From Pomacea canaliculata (taxonomy: Eukaryota; Mollusca; Gastropoda; Architaenioglossa; Ampullariidae): 64,000 nucleotides of DNA. Below the pieces are notes generated by a model. It was not told where the DNA came from. It ran no database searches and worked only from the letters and a program-made list of their open reading frames with translations. This document shows positions 1 through 16,605 of the stretch, piece by piece. The DNA lies in the NCBI RefSeq assembly GCF_003073045.1, contig NC_037602.1, positions 7,488,464 through 7,552,463 on the forward strand. Direction: 5' to 3'. Every line of letters starts with the position of its first letter. The first letter of the stretch is position 1. The translations under genes and the position numbers were made by a program.

Positions 1-3000
1 GAATAGTAACTATTTCTAATTCGATTTAGTTTAATTTGTCTTGCATGGAAGCCAGCCATTAAAGATAAATTTAACCAACTGCCCAGCTAGGAAGTGTTGT
101 CTTGCCGGCTGTTGGACAACACACGGGCGCCACAACGTGACTTTCCGAACGCTCGACCATGTGACTGAAGTAGTGACGTGTGCGCGAGAGCAGATGTGGG
201 GGTAGGTAGGGTGAGCGGTGGTTACCTAGGGGAGGAGCAGGGTAAGAGATTTCCATCGGTTCTAATTTTAAACCTTGCCTCCGGTTGTTTGCGGATGCAA
301 CCTGATTTTTACGCGCTGTTGTCTTTGGGTGTCCTTTACCACCTCCCACCTCCACAAACAGACCAGCAGCTGCTGTCTTACCGCGGAGGCTGGTGATGGT
401 GGTGATGATGGTGGTGGTAGTGGCGCTGTGGAAGGGGAGCATTAGAAGGGTGGTGGGGTATCCGGCAGGTGGGTTTACGTAGGGTATCGACCGGGTATGG
501 ACAGCAGCAGCAGCAGACAGAGGTCTAGTCTCGTTAATGCAGTTTTATAACGGGCGGTGATTAATGGGCCTGGCTGTGCTTCCGATTCAACACACACACA
601 CACAAAAAGGAACGGATATTTGGGGTGGGGTAGTGGGCAGGGAGTTGTACAGACGGAGTGCTGCACGAGAAGACAGGTATTATGAGAGGTCAGTGAACAG
701 ATAGATGACAGAGGTGTATTACTACCATCGTACTCTCTATCGCCTCCCCCCAGTCCCCTTTCTGCTTCTGCTATTTTTTTTTTCTCATATTTTTCATACG
801 TCATGTTCATCGATCTTTCGTGTGCGTCAATCTCCAACAGTCCATCTGTTCTCCCCAGCGGTCTAAAATAACTATATCCTGTAAGTTTGGGTACCTTGAC
901 GGTACATACTGGCAGTCTGTGTACCTGTCAGGTAGTTATATGGATAGGTAGAAAAGCTGAGGCTTCCAGGCACAGACGTCGAGATCCCCAATTTTCACGG
1001 CGACAGCCCTCCCATCCCCTACTCCCCAAGAACTCCATGGTCCTTCCCTAGGTGTGGGTCCGATACCTCCGAGGTAGATAAGCCCTCGTAACCGCATCGG
1101 CTGCAGCTGCAGCAGGCAAGCTGGGGGGAAGGGAGGTAGAGCCCGGCGGTTGCGAAATGCCCCGCACACTCGTGCCTGTCAGCGCGTCAGCATGCTCACA
1201 GCACGCAGCAAGCCATTTTACGGGGATCTGGCTGCTGACGTGTACCTCCCGTGCTCCAAGTGCCGACGTTGCAGGCGCAACCGACTCCTGTTATCGGTTC
1301 CGCATCACGTGCATCGCGCGCTTGACATGCGATTCTTTAGGGACGACTTGAAGTGCAGCCATTCTCCCTCCCCTCTCTCGCCTCTCCCCTCTGTTGTTAT
1401 CGAGCGCACGTGGAGAGAATTCTGATTGTAGTAAGTCGGGTTGGAGGAAAGGGTGAGCGTGACGGGTCAGTTAGTCAAGTTGACAAATTTTGTCGTCTTC
1501 GACATTGAAGACTGTATGGTCAGCGGGGCTGGGACGGTTCTCTTGTGAAATTTCACTTTGGTGTTAGCCAGGCGATGACGTCATTAACGCCAGGGTATCC
1601 GGTTCAGTTCCAGCCTTTCCCCAGTCATGGGCATAGTTATTTCTCGCTGGTACAGCATGTGCTTACAAGCAGCTTGGTTCCTGCAGGTCCGAACGTACAT
1701 GGGGCCGATTGCATAGCATGTTTAATGAAACTGTCCAACGAATAAACTCATTTAGATGCGGTGCACGAGCGTTTTATCGATGTGCGGTATTCCTTTCTAA
1801 ATTAAGAACAGCTTGGTGCTGTTCCAGACTTGCTAAAACATTGTTGTTAGCGATGACCATGGTTATCAGGATCGGTGTTTCAGAAGAACTCAGGAGTGTT
1901 TACAAACTAACAAGAGATCGTATGATGAACGATCGACGATCGACGAAGTGTGTGAGTGCATGCGTGGGTGCGGGCGCGCGTGTGTGTGTGTGGGCGCACG
2001 CGCTTATGCTTGTGCCTACATTTGTCGGAGGACATGTATGTCTGTGAGTGCATGGAGTCTGGTTCTCCTTCGAAGTGGGATCTTGTTTCAGCCGTCATTA
2101 GGAGTTAGAATGTCGCCATCCATTTTGCGTGCGTCAACCCGTCGTACGTCGAATGCGTGCCCGTGCAGCGGACGGCGTGTCGGAACTTGTTTCTCCCGAG
2201 AGTTCACTTCGAGGGCGACTCCCTCACACACACACGTAGCAACCTCGGCCAAGCAACTTGTGTTCACTTGCCAGTATCAGGTCTTGCAGTAGCAGTTTAG
2301 GTCGGGTGCACCACACCGCTACAGGTAGTGGTTGGCTGGTTGACGCCAGTGCTTGTGGGAGATGGAACTTTTTTTTTTTAGCAAGGTCGTCCTTGATAAA
2401 GCATGTTTTAATTCAGATCGACTTTCTTCAGATGTCGCCGAGTCTCTGGGCACGTTTTATGTTTTATGAGGCCTGTAAGACTAGGAGGGCCAAGTATTAT
2501 TGTGCTAGCTCCTTATATAACAGTCCTCATTCTCCTTCCCTAAACCACCTCCAAAATCTCACATTGATGCTATTAGTTTGTCTTATCATAAATCATCACC
2601 ATGCAGAAGCTTAGATCACGAAATGTAAATGATATTAGTGTGCAATGTTGTGTAATCTGTATTAAAGATCATTATTGAAATTAAAGATTATTATTAGAGC
2701 TGCATGTGCAATATCAATGGTATTGCATGGTATTATATCACACAACTCTATATAATATATACATAATATTATTCATGCTACAGAGCTATGTAGTGCAAAC
2801 CATTTATAAAACTATATATGTATATCAGTATATGCCATATCCTAGAACAATATTCATATATATTTATATGTGTTTTATATGCATGCATATAATGCTAGAA
2901 CTGTATTGTGTCACAGTTCTGTATAACTTACTGCTGTATGTTTTTAATTGCATTGTCAGTTCATGTTTCCATTGTTGTTGTGATGTTATTGTTGAGGAGG

Positions 3001-3742
3001 AGGTAGATGAATCCATTTTGGGTGCAGTTACCCACCTGTTTTGTAGCGAGTTTGCACAAATCTTTTGACTGCACCTAGAGTCAGATGGTGTTTGCAAATT
3101 TGCAGAATATGTCAACCCAAAATATTTGGTAGATTTTAAGTACTGGTTTGCAACAATGTTCTTGAGGGTTGACCTTAAAGTCAATGAGTAATATGTTATT
3201 AATCTGTCTGAAAATTAGTTTCTCTGTCGATCCATCTGCAGGCCAGTTTCTGTCTGCCATGTCCTTTTGATCCTTTTAAACAGATTAACACCTTGACATA
3301 AAAACCTGACATCAGTAAGCTATATCCTACCTTTATCACAGAATGTCAAGTGAGGGGGGGATGGAACTAGGGTGGTGGGGGCAGTTTGCTAGCATATAAT
3401 GCAGTACTACATGACTACACTGGATAGAAAGTACATGCACATGCACACATTTAACCTGCAATGAACTTAGACACTTGCAGAAGGATGCACTTGCATGCAT
3501 GCAGATGGAGATAAGATACACTACAGGTGCAAACTTGTACAGTCTCACCTGCTCATATGTCATCGTGGTATTTTTTTTTTTTTTTTAGATTTTTTTGGTA
3601 AGGCTTGACTCTTTGACTTATTAGCATTATTATTTGCTCTATTACCAACTTCAATGACGTCCTCACAACCTCTCCCACTACCACATAAAATGAAGTCTCA
3701 GTTCATAATTTCCTGATTTTTTTTTTTCTTTTGTCTCTTCAG
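1..3742. other. Region without an assigned gene (upstream of RIT exons)
   Basis: The first ~2.3 kb is mixed in base content and CpG-containing, unlike the AT-rich sequence after it. It has a perfect cAMP-response palindrome TGACGTCA at 1576-1583, a CACGTG E-box near 1306, short CA and TG runs (about 592-605 and 1975-1995), and T-runs. From 2640 on it is AT-rich. I looked for the missing RIT exons (P-loop GxGGVGKS and the DTAGQ segment) on the + strand and found none, so they may lie before the window or be lost. The first 2.3 kb could be a promoter or 5' UTR, but nothing proves it. Confidence 0.4.
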
Positions 3743-4591
3743 CCAGAGTTTACAGCTATGCGAGAGCAGTACATGCGCAAAGGAGAGGGATTTGTCATTT
3801 GCTACTCCTATCACTGATCGACGAAGCTTCGATGAAGTTGTTGCATACAAGAAACTCATCAACCGCGTCAGGTGCAGAGATGACATTCCCATAGTGATTG
3901 CAGCTAACAAGTGCGATTTGGAGGACAAGCGCAAGGTAGTTTGCTGCAACAGTTGGATAAAGAAAATGAAAGCTGGCAATGCCAGATGTCTTGATAGAAA
4001 TGCATTGGCTGACTGGTGGAGGAGAAAAGAGTAAGGCAGAAAAAAAACTGATGATGAAAGAGCAGCATTGTGGAATGATGCTGGAGATAGTTCTTTTTGT
4101 AAAAGTTGTGATAAATATGGTGGTGGAGCTGTTGCTGCTCAAATTTCTTGCATTTCTCTATCCATGACATTAGTGGTTGCACCACCTTTGTAGTCATCAT
4201 CTCTACCATTGTTTAAAAAAATGGCTTTTCTTCTTCTTTCACTTGTCTTGGATTGTTTCTTCGAGGGATGCAGATTTGGTTTAGAAATGTTGACAGTAAT
4301 ACATTTCATGACTAGAGTAATAAGGAGAAAGTAACTTTTTTTCAGGTAAAACATGAAGAGGGAGCTGCATTGGCACGGCAGCTAAATTGTCCTTTTTATG
4401 AAACATCGGCTGTTCTCCGAAAGTGCGTAGATGATGTCTTCCAGGGTCTTGTTCGCGAAATTCGCCGAAAAGAAACTGAGATCAAAGAAGCACAAGACAA
4501 ACAGCATCGTCGTCAAAAACGTCTGCATCGCATGCACGTCTTTCTTCGCACTTTCAACATTTTTCAGAAGCTGCGTTCGCGGAAAAACTGA
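3743..4591 (+). CDS. RIT1: RIT/Ric-type small GTPase, last two exons (partial, one frameshift)
   Basis: Two exons are visible: 3743-3935 (after ttcag, phase 0, ending AAG|gtagtt) and 4346-4591 (after tttttcag, ending in TGA). They encode the second half of a Ras-fold GTPase. It starts at [11 protein letters not shown], just after the switch II DTAGQ, and includes SITDRRSF, the G4 motif NKCDLED and the G5-type ETSAV, then LVREIRRKE and a basic tail ending LRSRKN with no CAAX box. The SITDRRSF and VREIRRKE segments and the missing prenylation box are hallmarks of RIT1/RIT2 and fly Ric, which bind membranes through a basic C-terminus and signal to MAPK pathways. One extra T at about 3809 breaks the frame between ICYS and ITDRR, which would stop translation after three more codons. 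Both sides remain highly conserved, so I favour a sequencing indel over a pseudogene. P-loop exons are not in the window. RIT2 or Ric naming is equally possible. Confidence 0.85.
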
Positions 4592-5338
4592 GCAAATGAG
4601 GACAGTGATTGGCTGGGCTGCTCATTTGCTTTGGCCAGGAAACGGTTCAACCTGAACAGCATGTTTTCACAGAAAACTGGCAGGAAGAGCTCAGGCTCGC
4701 TGCCTTGCTTACGTGTGACATTGCATGCATCTTCAAACTGCATTCTTTATGGATACTTCTGTTTAGCTGCTGCCTTCAAACAACTGAATCAACCTCGAGA
4801 AATTTATTCTGACCTTTTAGTTGTTTGAAAGTACAAGCAGTGGTTGAATCTTGAAACATGCTGCTTATTGCTGTCAAGATAACTACAAAGTAAAATCATC
4901 AGAAGACAGTGCTTAAGCTACAGCGGGCACTTCATGTCACCTAGCTGATGCGACAGCTGCAAACATCATTGATTGCTGTTTATCTAGACATTCATTGTAA
5001 GTCATGATCACCACAGGTTTAGGTTGTGAGAAAAACAAATCTGTTCAGAGTATTGATAACCTGGGAGATTGTGAAAGTGGCTCAGATGTAGGCTAAATTA
5101 TTTCATGGCTGTGAAAGTCTAAATGTTCTGGCTATCATTTCTGTGGGAAAATCTAAGTTTTAAGCACTGATGCATGACTCACCTCTAATAGGAAATGATG
5201 TGATCTCTTTAAATGTATCTGTTGACTTTTTCAATTTTTATCATGTTTGTAGCCATGAACCTTCATTGAAGGTCCATGTTTGTAGCTTTGAAAGTTACAT
5301 TTAGACTGGGATTTTTTTCCTGGGGGAAGGGGAGATTG

Positions 5339-5344
5339 AATAAA
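5339..5344 (+). terminator. Candidate poly(A) signal for RIT
   Basis: AATAAA lies 748 bp after the RIT stop codon in AT-rich 3' sequence. Another AATAAA at about 8989 could serve a longer transcript. Transcript data would be needed to choose. Confidence 0.4.
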
Positions 5345-8300
5345 ATCAGATAGTTATTTTAATTCCATTTTTAAGTGCAGACAAAAGTTATTAATTTGTA
5401 GCATGTGTGTTCAGTTATCCACAGGTATTTATGCGTGCCGTATGAAGACATTATTTGAATAATAGAAATAACAGATCTCCACCCTGTAGTTTTTCCCTCT
5501 GTGTGTGTGAGTGAGAGAGAGTGAGTGTTTGTTAATTTATTCAAAACCATGCATGCATGTTCACATGACTATTTATACACACTGGCATCCATTTGCTTTT
5601 TGAGAGCTGCCTACTATCAAGGATCATTGTGCATTTTTATCCTGCAAGGTTATCTTTTCTATGCTAGCAAGGTGGGATCAACCATATAACTTTACATTGA
5701 CACCTGTATGCAGAAAGTTATGTTACCTGTTTCTTGTGATGGGTTTTTGAGGTTTATGGTGCGAGCAAGGCAATAATGCATTCTTGTCTAAGGGAGAGTA
5801 CCGTAGACATAAGGGGAGTAATTTTTGGATCCATTGCATTTTCCTCACGAAGTGCTTTATTTATTTAGTGGGGTTTTTGTTGTATTTTTTGTGTGATACA
5901 CATGGCTGCCTTGTTTATGGTACTAGGCATTGCACACTTCTAAGGGGTATACTTGGCAAGAAAAAAAAAGGTTTCTTTGCAAAAACAAACAAAACATTAA
6001 AAAATCGAGGTGAAATAAGGTTTACAATGCAAAGGGTAACTTTCATGACTAAAAAAGTTTTTTGTTTACATTTTTTTGTTTCATTATTGCATCAGCTTTT
6101 GTCATGTTGTATTTGTTTTTGCGCACAAAGTGTATCCAGATGTCATTTTTCCCTGGATGTATATATGCACCTATGCTTTCATGTATGTACTACACGATGT
6201 ATTTCTGTGAATTCTACTGATTCTCTGTCTCTGTGGCTGTGTTCTAGATGATGTGGCAGCATTTGATCTTTGACTTTTCTGTAAAGGCAGACATAAATTT
6301 TCAAAGAAAACTCAAAGATTCAAAGATCTGAACAACCAAAAACACCAAAAAATTATGCCGAAGGTCATTGTACAAGGTACTTAAAGATGAATGTACATCT
6401 CAGCCGGAGTGCCCGGTAGTGTAGTGGTTAATACACTCACTTGTCAGACTACAGTGAGCAGCTCATAAGACATGTATTTGCAGGACTGAGTGTCGGAGGT
6501 TTTCTCTGGTTTTCTTCCCCCTCCCCTCCCTCCTTCCACAGTGCGAAATCGTTGCAAGGTGGAAGCACTTTCCTACTAAACAAACAACAACTGCATCTCA
6601 GCCGATTTTTGTGCTGATCTCTTCAGTAATTCTTAGAGAACTTGAAAAAAATGAACTTTCAATTTTGGGTTTGGATCAGTATCTTTATATTTATTTGTTT
6701 TTGGTAACTTCAGTTATGGTGGAGTTAATCTGTGATGTGTTATTGTGCACGTGATTGATTTTGGAGTTAAGTGGCTTTGAGACTTGTGCAACATTATCTT
6801 CATTCATTTAACTGTCATGGAGTAAATAATCGCAGATGACCTTTTCTATGTTACTCCAGTGTATATTGCATACTGTCACATTGCATTTGCAGAAGCATCA
6901 GAAAAAATCAGAAGCATTGTTTAGATGAAAAACTTCAGCTTTGTTGCCGTCCAAAAAGTGATCATTTATAGTTTAATTCTAAAAACACAGAATTAGCATC
7001 CATATATATGAAAGAGTGAAAGCGTTTGATGGAGAATGGAAATGAAAGAAAGTGAGAAAGCACACATCTACATTTTTAATTGAGAATTGTGGGTAAACAT
7101 CTTACTGCAGTTTAAAATATAAAATATTGAATGTAAATAAGAGCAGTATACAAATGTTTGGAAGATTATAGTAAAGATATGACAATAACAAAAAGATTCT
7201 TCTCGGGGGCTATAGTTATGATGCCAGGGTAATTTTTTGCACTGGGATGACACAGGAACTTGACAAGAGTTTTGTTTTCACAGTTCTACAGGGGTGTCCA
7301 AACACCGCATGTGTAACTTTACCCCAGAGGTGATAGTTAAGATCAGTGGCAAAGATACCCTAAGATAAAGTAACGAAGTAATGTTTGTGGAGTCAGTACA
7401 TCTCTTCACAGCTTTGGAGAATGCAATTTTCCTTGTTTTCCTTGCTTTGTCCTGGAGCAAGATTTCTCCTTGCTTCATAGCTATGGCCCCAGAAAAATTT
7501 CATTTCAGCAAAAAAAGCAAAAAGCAAAAAAAAAAAAGAGAGAGAGAGAGACTTCCACTTAATCTGCATTAAAAAACACTGAACATTTAGATAATAGAAG
7601 TCTGCAGGCTTCAGTAATCTCTTTTTATCAATGTCAGACTGCAGAAAATACTCTTTTAGCTCAGTGACTGCATACATTGAAAAATTATTGAGTTTTAAAG
7701 CTTTTTTAGTTATTCTTAGTTGACTGGATAAGTAAGGATAATGCAGTCAAAGACTAACAGAATTTTATGTTAAGGAGGTGCAGCCACAGTCTTTCAAATA
7801 AACAGCTTTAGATAAAGGGTCACATAGGTTTAAGTCCCACAGGGTAGTGAAACGAGGTGTTGAAAAACTGTTTCCCTGTAGCAAATCTTGTATATGTAAG
7901 CTGGAGGTGTCTTCTCCAGTGCTGTCAAATATATGATTTGCAATTTTATTATATTGTGTAAGCATTTTGCTTCGTTCATTATGTAACATCGTGTCCAGTT
8001 CAATAGTTTGAGGGATAAAGGTTGTGCTAAAAATGTTCAGTGGTTTTATTATGGCTGGCATTGTACATATGCATAAAAACTAGTCCCAAATTGTTTTGGT
8101 TCTAAATGCAGGCTTTTAAGCAGCATTGACTAAAAGGAGTCAGAACCAAGAGGGGATAGGTTAGCATCATCTCTTGTCTGTTGTACATAGACATATTATT
8201 TATCATTGTGATGTATGCATGAGCCACTGCTTGACAACAGTAAGCTCTCAAACACAACTCTGATGCATTGCTGGGTAGGCATGACTTATGGTTTTGTAGA

Positions 8301-9762
8301 TCTGCATAAATTGTGACAAATACAAACCTTGACTGATCATGCATGATTGAGGTCAATGACAGCAATGTTTTTTTGTGGATTAAACTAAATGGTGTGTGAA
8401 TCTGTATCTGTTTCTGACCCCAGAATTGAGCCCTTGGTGGTTCCAGCTGCCAAGGTTTTATCAAGAGGGAACTTTCCCCCTTCATGCTGCTTTTGTTCAT
8501 ATCACTTTGTTGATAAATGCATGGCAATATTTTGGGAAGGCAATGATACATGAAGACCCCAGCTTTAGTGTTAAACTGCCTTCAAAGAAAATTTAGCAAC
8601 AGGATAGCTTATTCAAAGTTGGCAGTGATATGTCTTTTGGTGACATTGGTTGTTCTTCACTTTTTCATTTACCGCTGCCACTGAAGGAGGCATGCAAGTT
8701 ATCGTTCATTTAAAGACATGCATATGTAGACTGCACAAAGCACTTAACTACAAAATTCAGGTTCCACAGAAGACATAGCTTCATTCTCTTTGTCTTGGAT
8801 ATGAGGTGTCAAAAAAATCTCTAACCAGTCTAGCATTCCAGTAAATGTTAAGGGCTAGAAAAAAGTAAAAGGGTTGAGGGTAAGATGGAATTAGTGTTTG
8901 TTCTGTACTTTGAAACTGTCAGCATTAGCTGATGTTAAACCATCAGTTACCTTTCCAATCACTACCATATTTCTGTTCATGTGTGCAATAAAATGTTCTT
9001 GAAATATATTTCTTTCTGCCATTTCACACTGTCAAAATGTGGATAATTACCATTCTTATAAATGAACCAATCTATATAGTCAAGCTTTCAGTTTTAGACT
9101 GATGAACATGGAGCTGCAGCCCATTATCCTGAGATTTTAGCAATTTGCAACGTTTTACTGTCCCCCAGTAATCTTGGTTTTTGTGCAGAACGTTTAAACT
9201 CCCTGGACTTTTTATTATATATTAAACAGCTTTCCTGAAGGTGTGTAAAGGAAATCAACCACATGAAATGTGGATCTAGTCACAAAACAAGAACTACGTC
9301 AATTTAAAAGGCAAGTACCCTCAATGATAAATTTAAACCAAGGTTGTGATCAAGAATTGGACAATCAGACATTTTATGGATCTCATATACAGGGTTTCCA
9401 GGGACCAGGTCTGATGCAAAGGACCTAAATGTAAGCATTCATGCTTAATGTTTCAAACGTTCAGTTTAAACAAGGTTATTTTTACTGCTTGGCATTTGGT
9501 GCTTAATGGTGTCAGAAACAGTATGTTATGGCAAAAATAGTGACCAACTAAACCATATACAATTAAAAAATTAAATGACCGTACTAGGAGTAATTCTCTA
9601 AATTCAGAAATCAATGCATCCCATATACTTTGATCCCGAAAAGAATTTCCTGAACATCCCAACAGGTTACTAAATTTATATAACATGGAGTGCAGCATAC
9701 CACAAACGATACTGGTAAAATGTCAATATATGACACCATACTTTTTAGAATGTCAAAAGCAC
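5345..9762. other. AT-rich intergenic or 3' UTR stretch between convergent RIT and ATP5F1A
   Basis: No coding exon is recognised on either strand apart from the SINE at 6407-6593. There is a GA-rich microsatellite at about 7538-7552 and scattered A/T runs. The open frames (for example about 155 codons from 5784) are composed of runs such as FFLCVF and show no family motif. The flanking genes converge here, so part of it may be 3' UTR. Confidence 0.5.
6407..6593 (+). mobile_element. tRNA-derived SINE with 11-bp target-site duplication
   Basis: The 5' part has a tRNA A-box-like stretch (GTAGTGTAGTGGTTAATAC). The body continues through a pyrimidine-rich segment to a short A/C-rich tail. The element is bracketed by direct repeats of CATCTCAGCCG at 6396-6406 and 6594-6604, which marks a retrotransposed insertion. 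There is no coding potential. The parent tRNA and SINE family cannot be named from sequence alone. Confidence 0.75.
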
Positions 9763-9768
9763 TTTATT
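9763..9768 (-). terminator. Poly(A) signal of ATP5F1A
   Basis: AATAAA on the minus strand lies 231 bp after the ATP5F1A stop codon, giving a compact 3' UTR typical of a housekeeping gene. Confidence 0.6.
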
Positions 9769-9998
9769 TAAAAATACTTTGACAAATTATAAACATTTTT
9801 TATGAACATGTACTCAGATTTGAACAGGCATGTAATGAATCTACCTATCATTTTATGCCATCATCCAAGCAAACACACAAAACAGATGGTCCATGTTTCT
9901 CTCGCAGTCTCTAAGTATTGTGACTGCCTTATTTGTAAAACATTTCTCTCAGACTCATTTAATTTCACTACAATGTTCAAGCCTCTTAAGGTGACACT

Positions 9999-14936
<4,938 letters not shown>

Positions 14937-14965
14937 TTTGGGTCTGTCTGATAGCGTCGACCAGA

Positions 14966-14976
14966 AAAATGGCCGC
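14966..14976 (-). promoter_or_regulatory. YY1-like core-promoter motif of ATP5F1A
   Basis: GCGGCCATTTT on the transcribed strand (AAAATGGCCGC on +) resembles the YY1 site often found at start sites of nuclear genes for mitochondrial proteins. It lies 30 nt upstream of the initiator ATG, so the 5' UTR would be very short. This is a motif match only. Confidence 0.4.
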
Positions 14977-15252
14977 AGTGGAGGACACGAGAGGGCAGGC
15001 GTGAAACTTCCAAAATAATGTTTTCATAAATGACAAACTACTTAATAATATAAATTAGTATTTATGAAACAAATAAATTAAATATAGTATGTAATTAACT
15101 ATAAAATATCCTCTAAGATGTCTGAAGTTATGGAGCGTCTGATCTTATACACTATTTGGTGTTAGAGATTAAAAATTTTACGGATGGCTCAAACCTAAAA
15201 AGACTCAAGCGCGATGAAACCAAGCTTATCAATGGCATTAGAAGGATTAGAT

Positions 15253-16605
15253 CAGCGGTTCTCAACCTTTTACATGTGACGACCCCCCTGACGAACACCG
15301 GTACGTCCGCGACCCCCCTTAGCCAGCTAGGTCGGTGGAAGAGCGGGGGGGGGGGGAGCTTTAGCTAACCTCGAACGCCGCGTCGAGGAAATCAATGCAA
15401 TTCAACAACGGAAGAACAAAGTTCGTATCTGCAAGAAGTATAACTGTTAATGAAATTTTACTAAAGCGAATTCTGCGGTGCTAATAAATATTATTTTATT
15501 GGACACTCAATTTGATTAACGAGAAGGTTGAGCCTTCTTGCTGTTGCATAGAGAAGCGAACCTGTGTGCAGTTGATACAGTTCGTACCCACTGCTATTCG
15601 CAGCTCAGCTCTCTGCGTCCACACGATTTCTTGTAATGAGACTTCAGTGCTGCCAATGCTGAAAATCCTGCTCAGCACATATACGAAGTTGAAAATGGCA
15701 GCAGAACTTTCATTGCTTTCTCAGAAAGGAGAGGATATTTTCAACGTTGATGCTAATCCAGAATGTTGGAACTGGTGTTGTTTGGAAGACCATTTTCAGG
15801 GATTGGTCACTCGAAAGGTCGACGAACTGCTCTTCTTCTTCCTTGGACAACCCGCTTGTGCTAGGATCAGCCAGAAATGGATTACGAATCCACTCGTATT
15901 TAGTCACATCAATTTCAGCGAAATAATGCTGAAAACCTTTCTTGCAGTCCGTTTAGATGGGCAATAATTACATTCTTCACCTGATCAAGATCATCAAGTT
16001 GTCAGCCTTGAAACTTACACAAGCACGGAAACATATCAAAAATATTTTTCTTGGCGTTATCTTTTGCGTCCACAACGAAATTTTTCGGACGAAAGCATTC
16101 ATCTTTGTCCAGTTGTTTGTAATATGAAGTGGTGTCCTTCCATTGTCTGGTCATGGCCTTCTGTCAGGGACCTAATAGATACTAGGACTGAGCACGTGCG
16201 AATGAAAGGGTGTGAATGATGGACGTTTCCTGAATGGCGTGCCTTTTAGAATGTTTTTTAAAAAAAGAGAGGTGTGACTGGAGAGGGAGAGGGGAGTCAG
16301 CGATGAGAGATTGGGGGAGAGAGAGGGCAAAAGGTGAGAGGAGGGAGATTGGAGGCTTAATTGTTGAGAGGGATTGTGTTTTGAGTTTTGGAAGTGAGAA
16401 GTCACTGCATATCGAGACAGTTGTACTTGAGTAGGGAGAAGAGAATTTGGAGTTTGATCGCCTCACCACTCGGTTACACAATGTAAACTAATTTCACTAA
16501 TACCGTATAAGAAACTTTTTTAAAAAATGATACCACCTTCGCGACCCCCTTGTAGGCACGTCGCGACCCCCCAGGGGGTCGCGCCCCACAGGTTGAGAAC
16601 CGCTG
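15253..16605. mobile_element. hAT-superfamily DNA transposon, internally decayed, 1353 bp
   Basis: The element begins CAGCGGTTCTCAACCT and ends in the exact inverse AGGTTGAGAACCGCTG, a 16-bp perfect terminal inverted repeat. It is flanked by identical 8-bp duplications GATTAGAT at 15245-15252 and 16606-16613, diagnostic of hAT. Subterminal regions are rich in CGCGACCCCC motifs, and 16562-16583 forms a perfect 10-bp hairpin with a 2-nt spacer. The interior keeps a broken transposase 3' end on the minus strand. The perfect duplication suggests a fairly recent insertion; the broken ORF means it moved with help from another copy. It lies 316 bp upstream of the ATP5F1A start codon. Confidence 0.93.
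15496..15907 (-). pseudogene. hAT transposase C-terminal remnant (ZBED5/FAM200-like)
   Basis: On the minus strand, 15907-15710 reads a stretch with EWIRNPF, then an acidic EEEEQFVDLSSD and a VPTFWIS segment. This order is typical of the C-terminal part of ZBED5/FAM200-type hAT transposases. After a stop, sequence further downstream (to about 15496) continues, in shifted frames, with a recognisable C-terminal dimerisation region ending near ELRIAVGT. At least one stop and two frame changes break it. The N-terminal zinc finger and catalytic region are missing. It is a fossil inside the hAT element. Confidence 0.7.

Noticed and set aside
5784..6251. 155-codon open frame on the + strand
   Set aside because: Dominated by F, C and L from T-rich DNA, with no family motif, no splice context and no similar frame nearby. 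Chance frame in AT-rich sequence.
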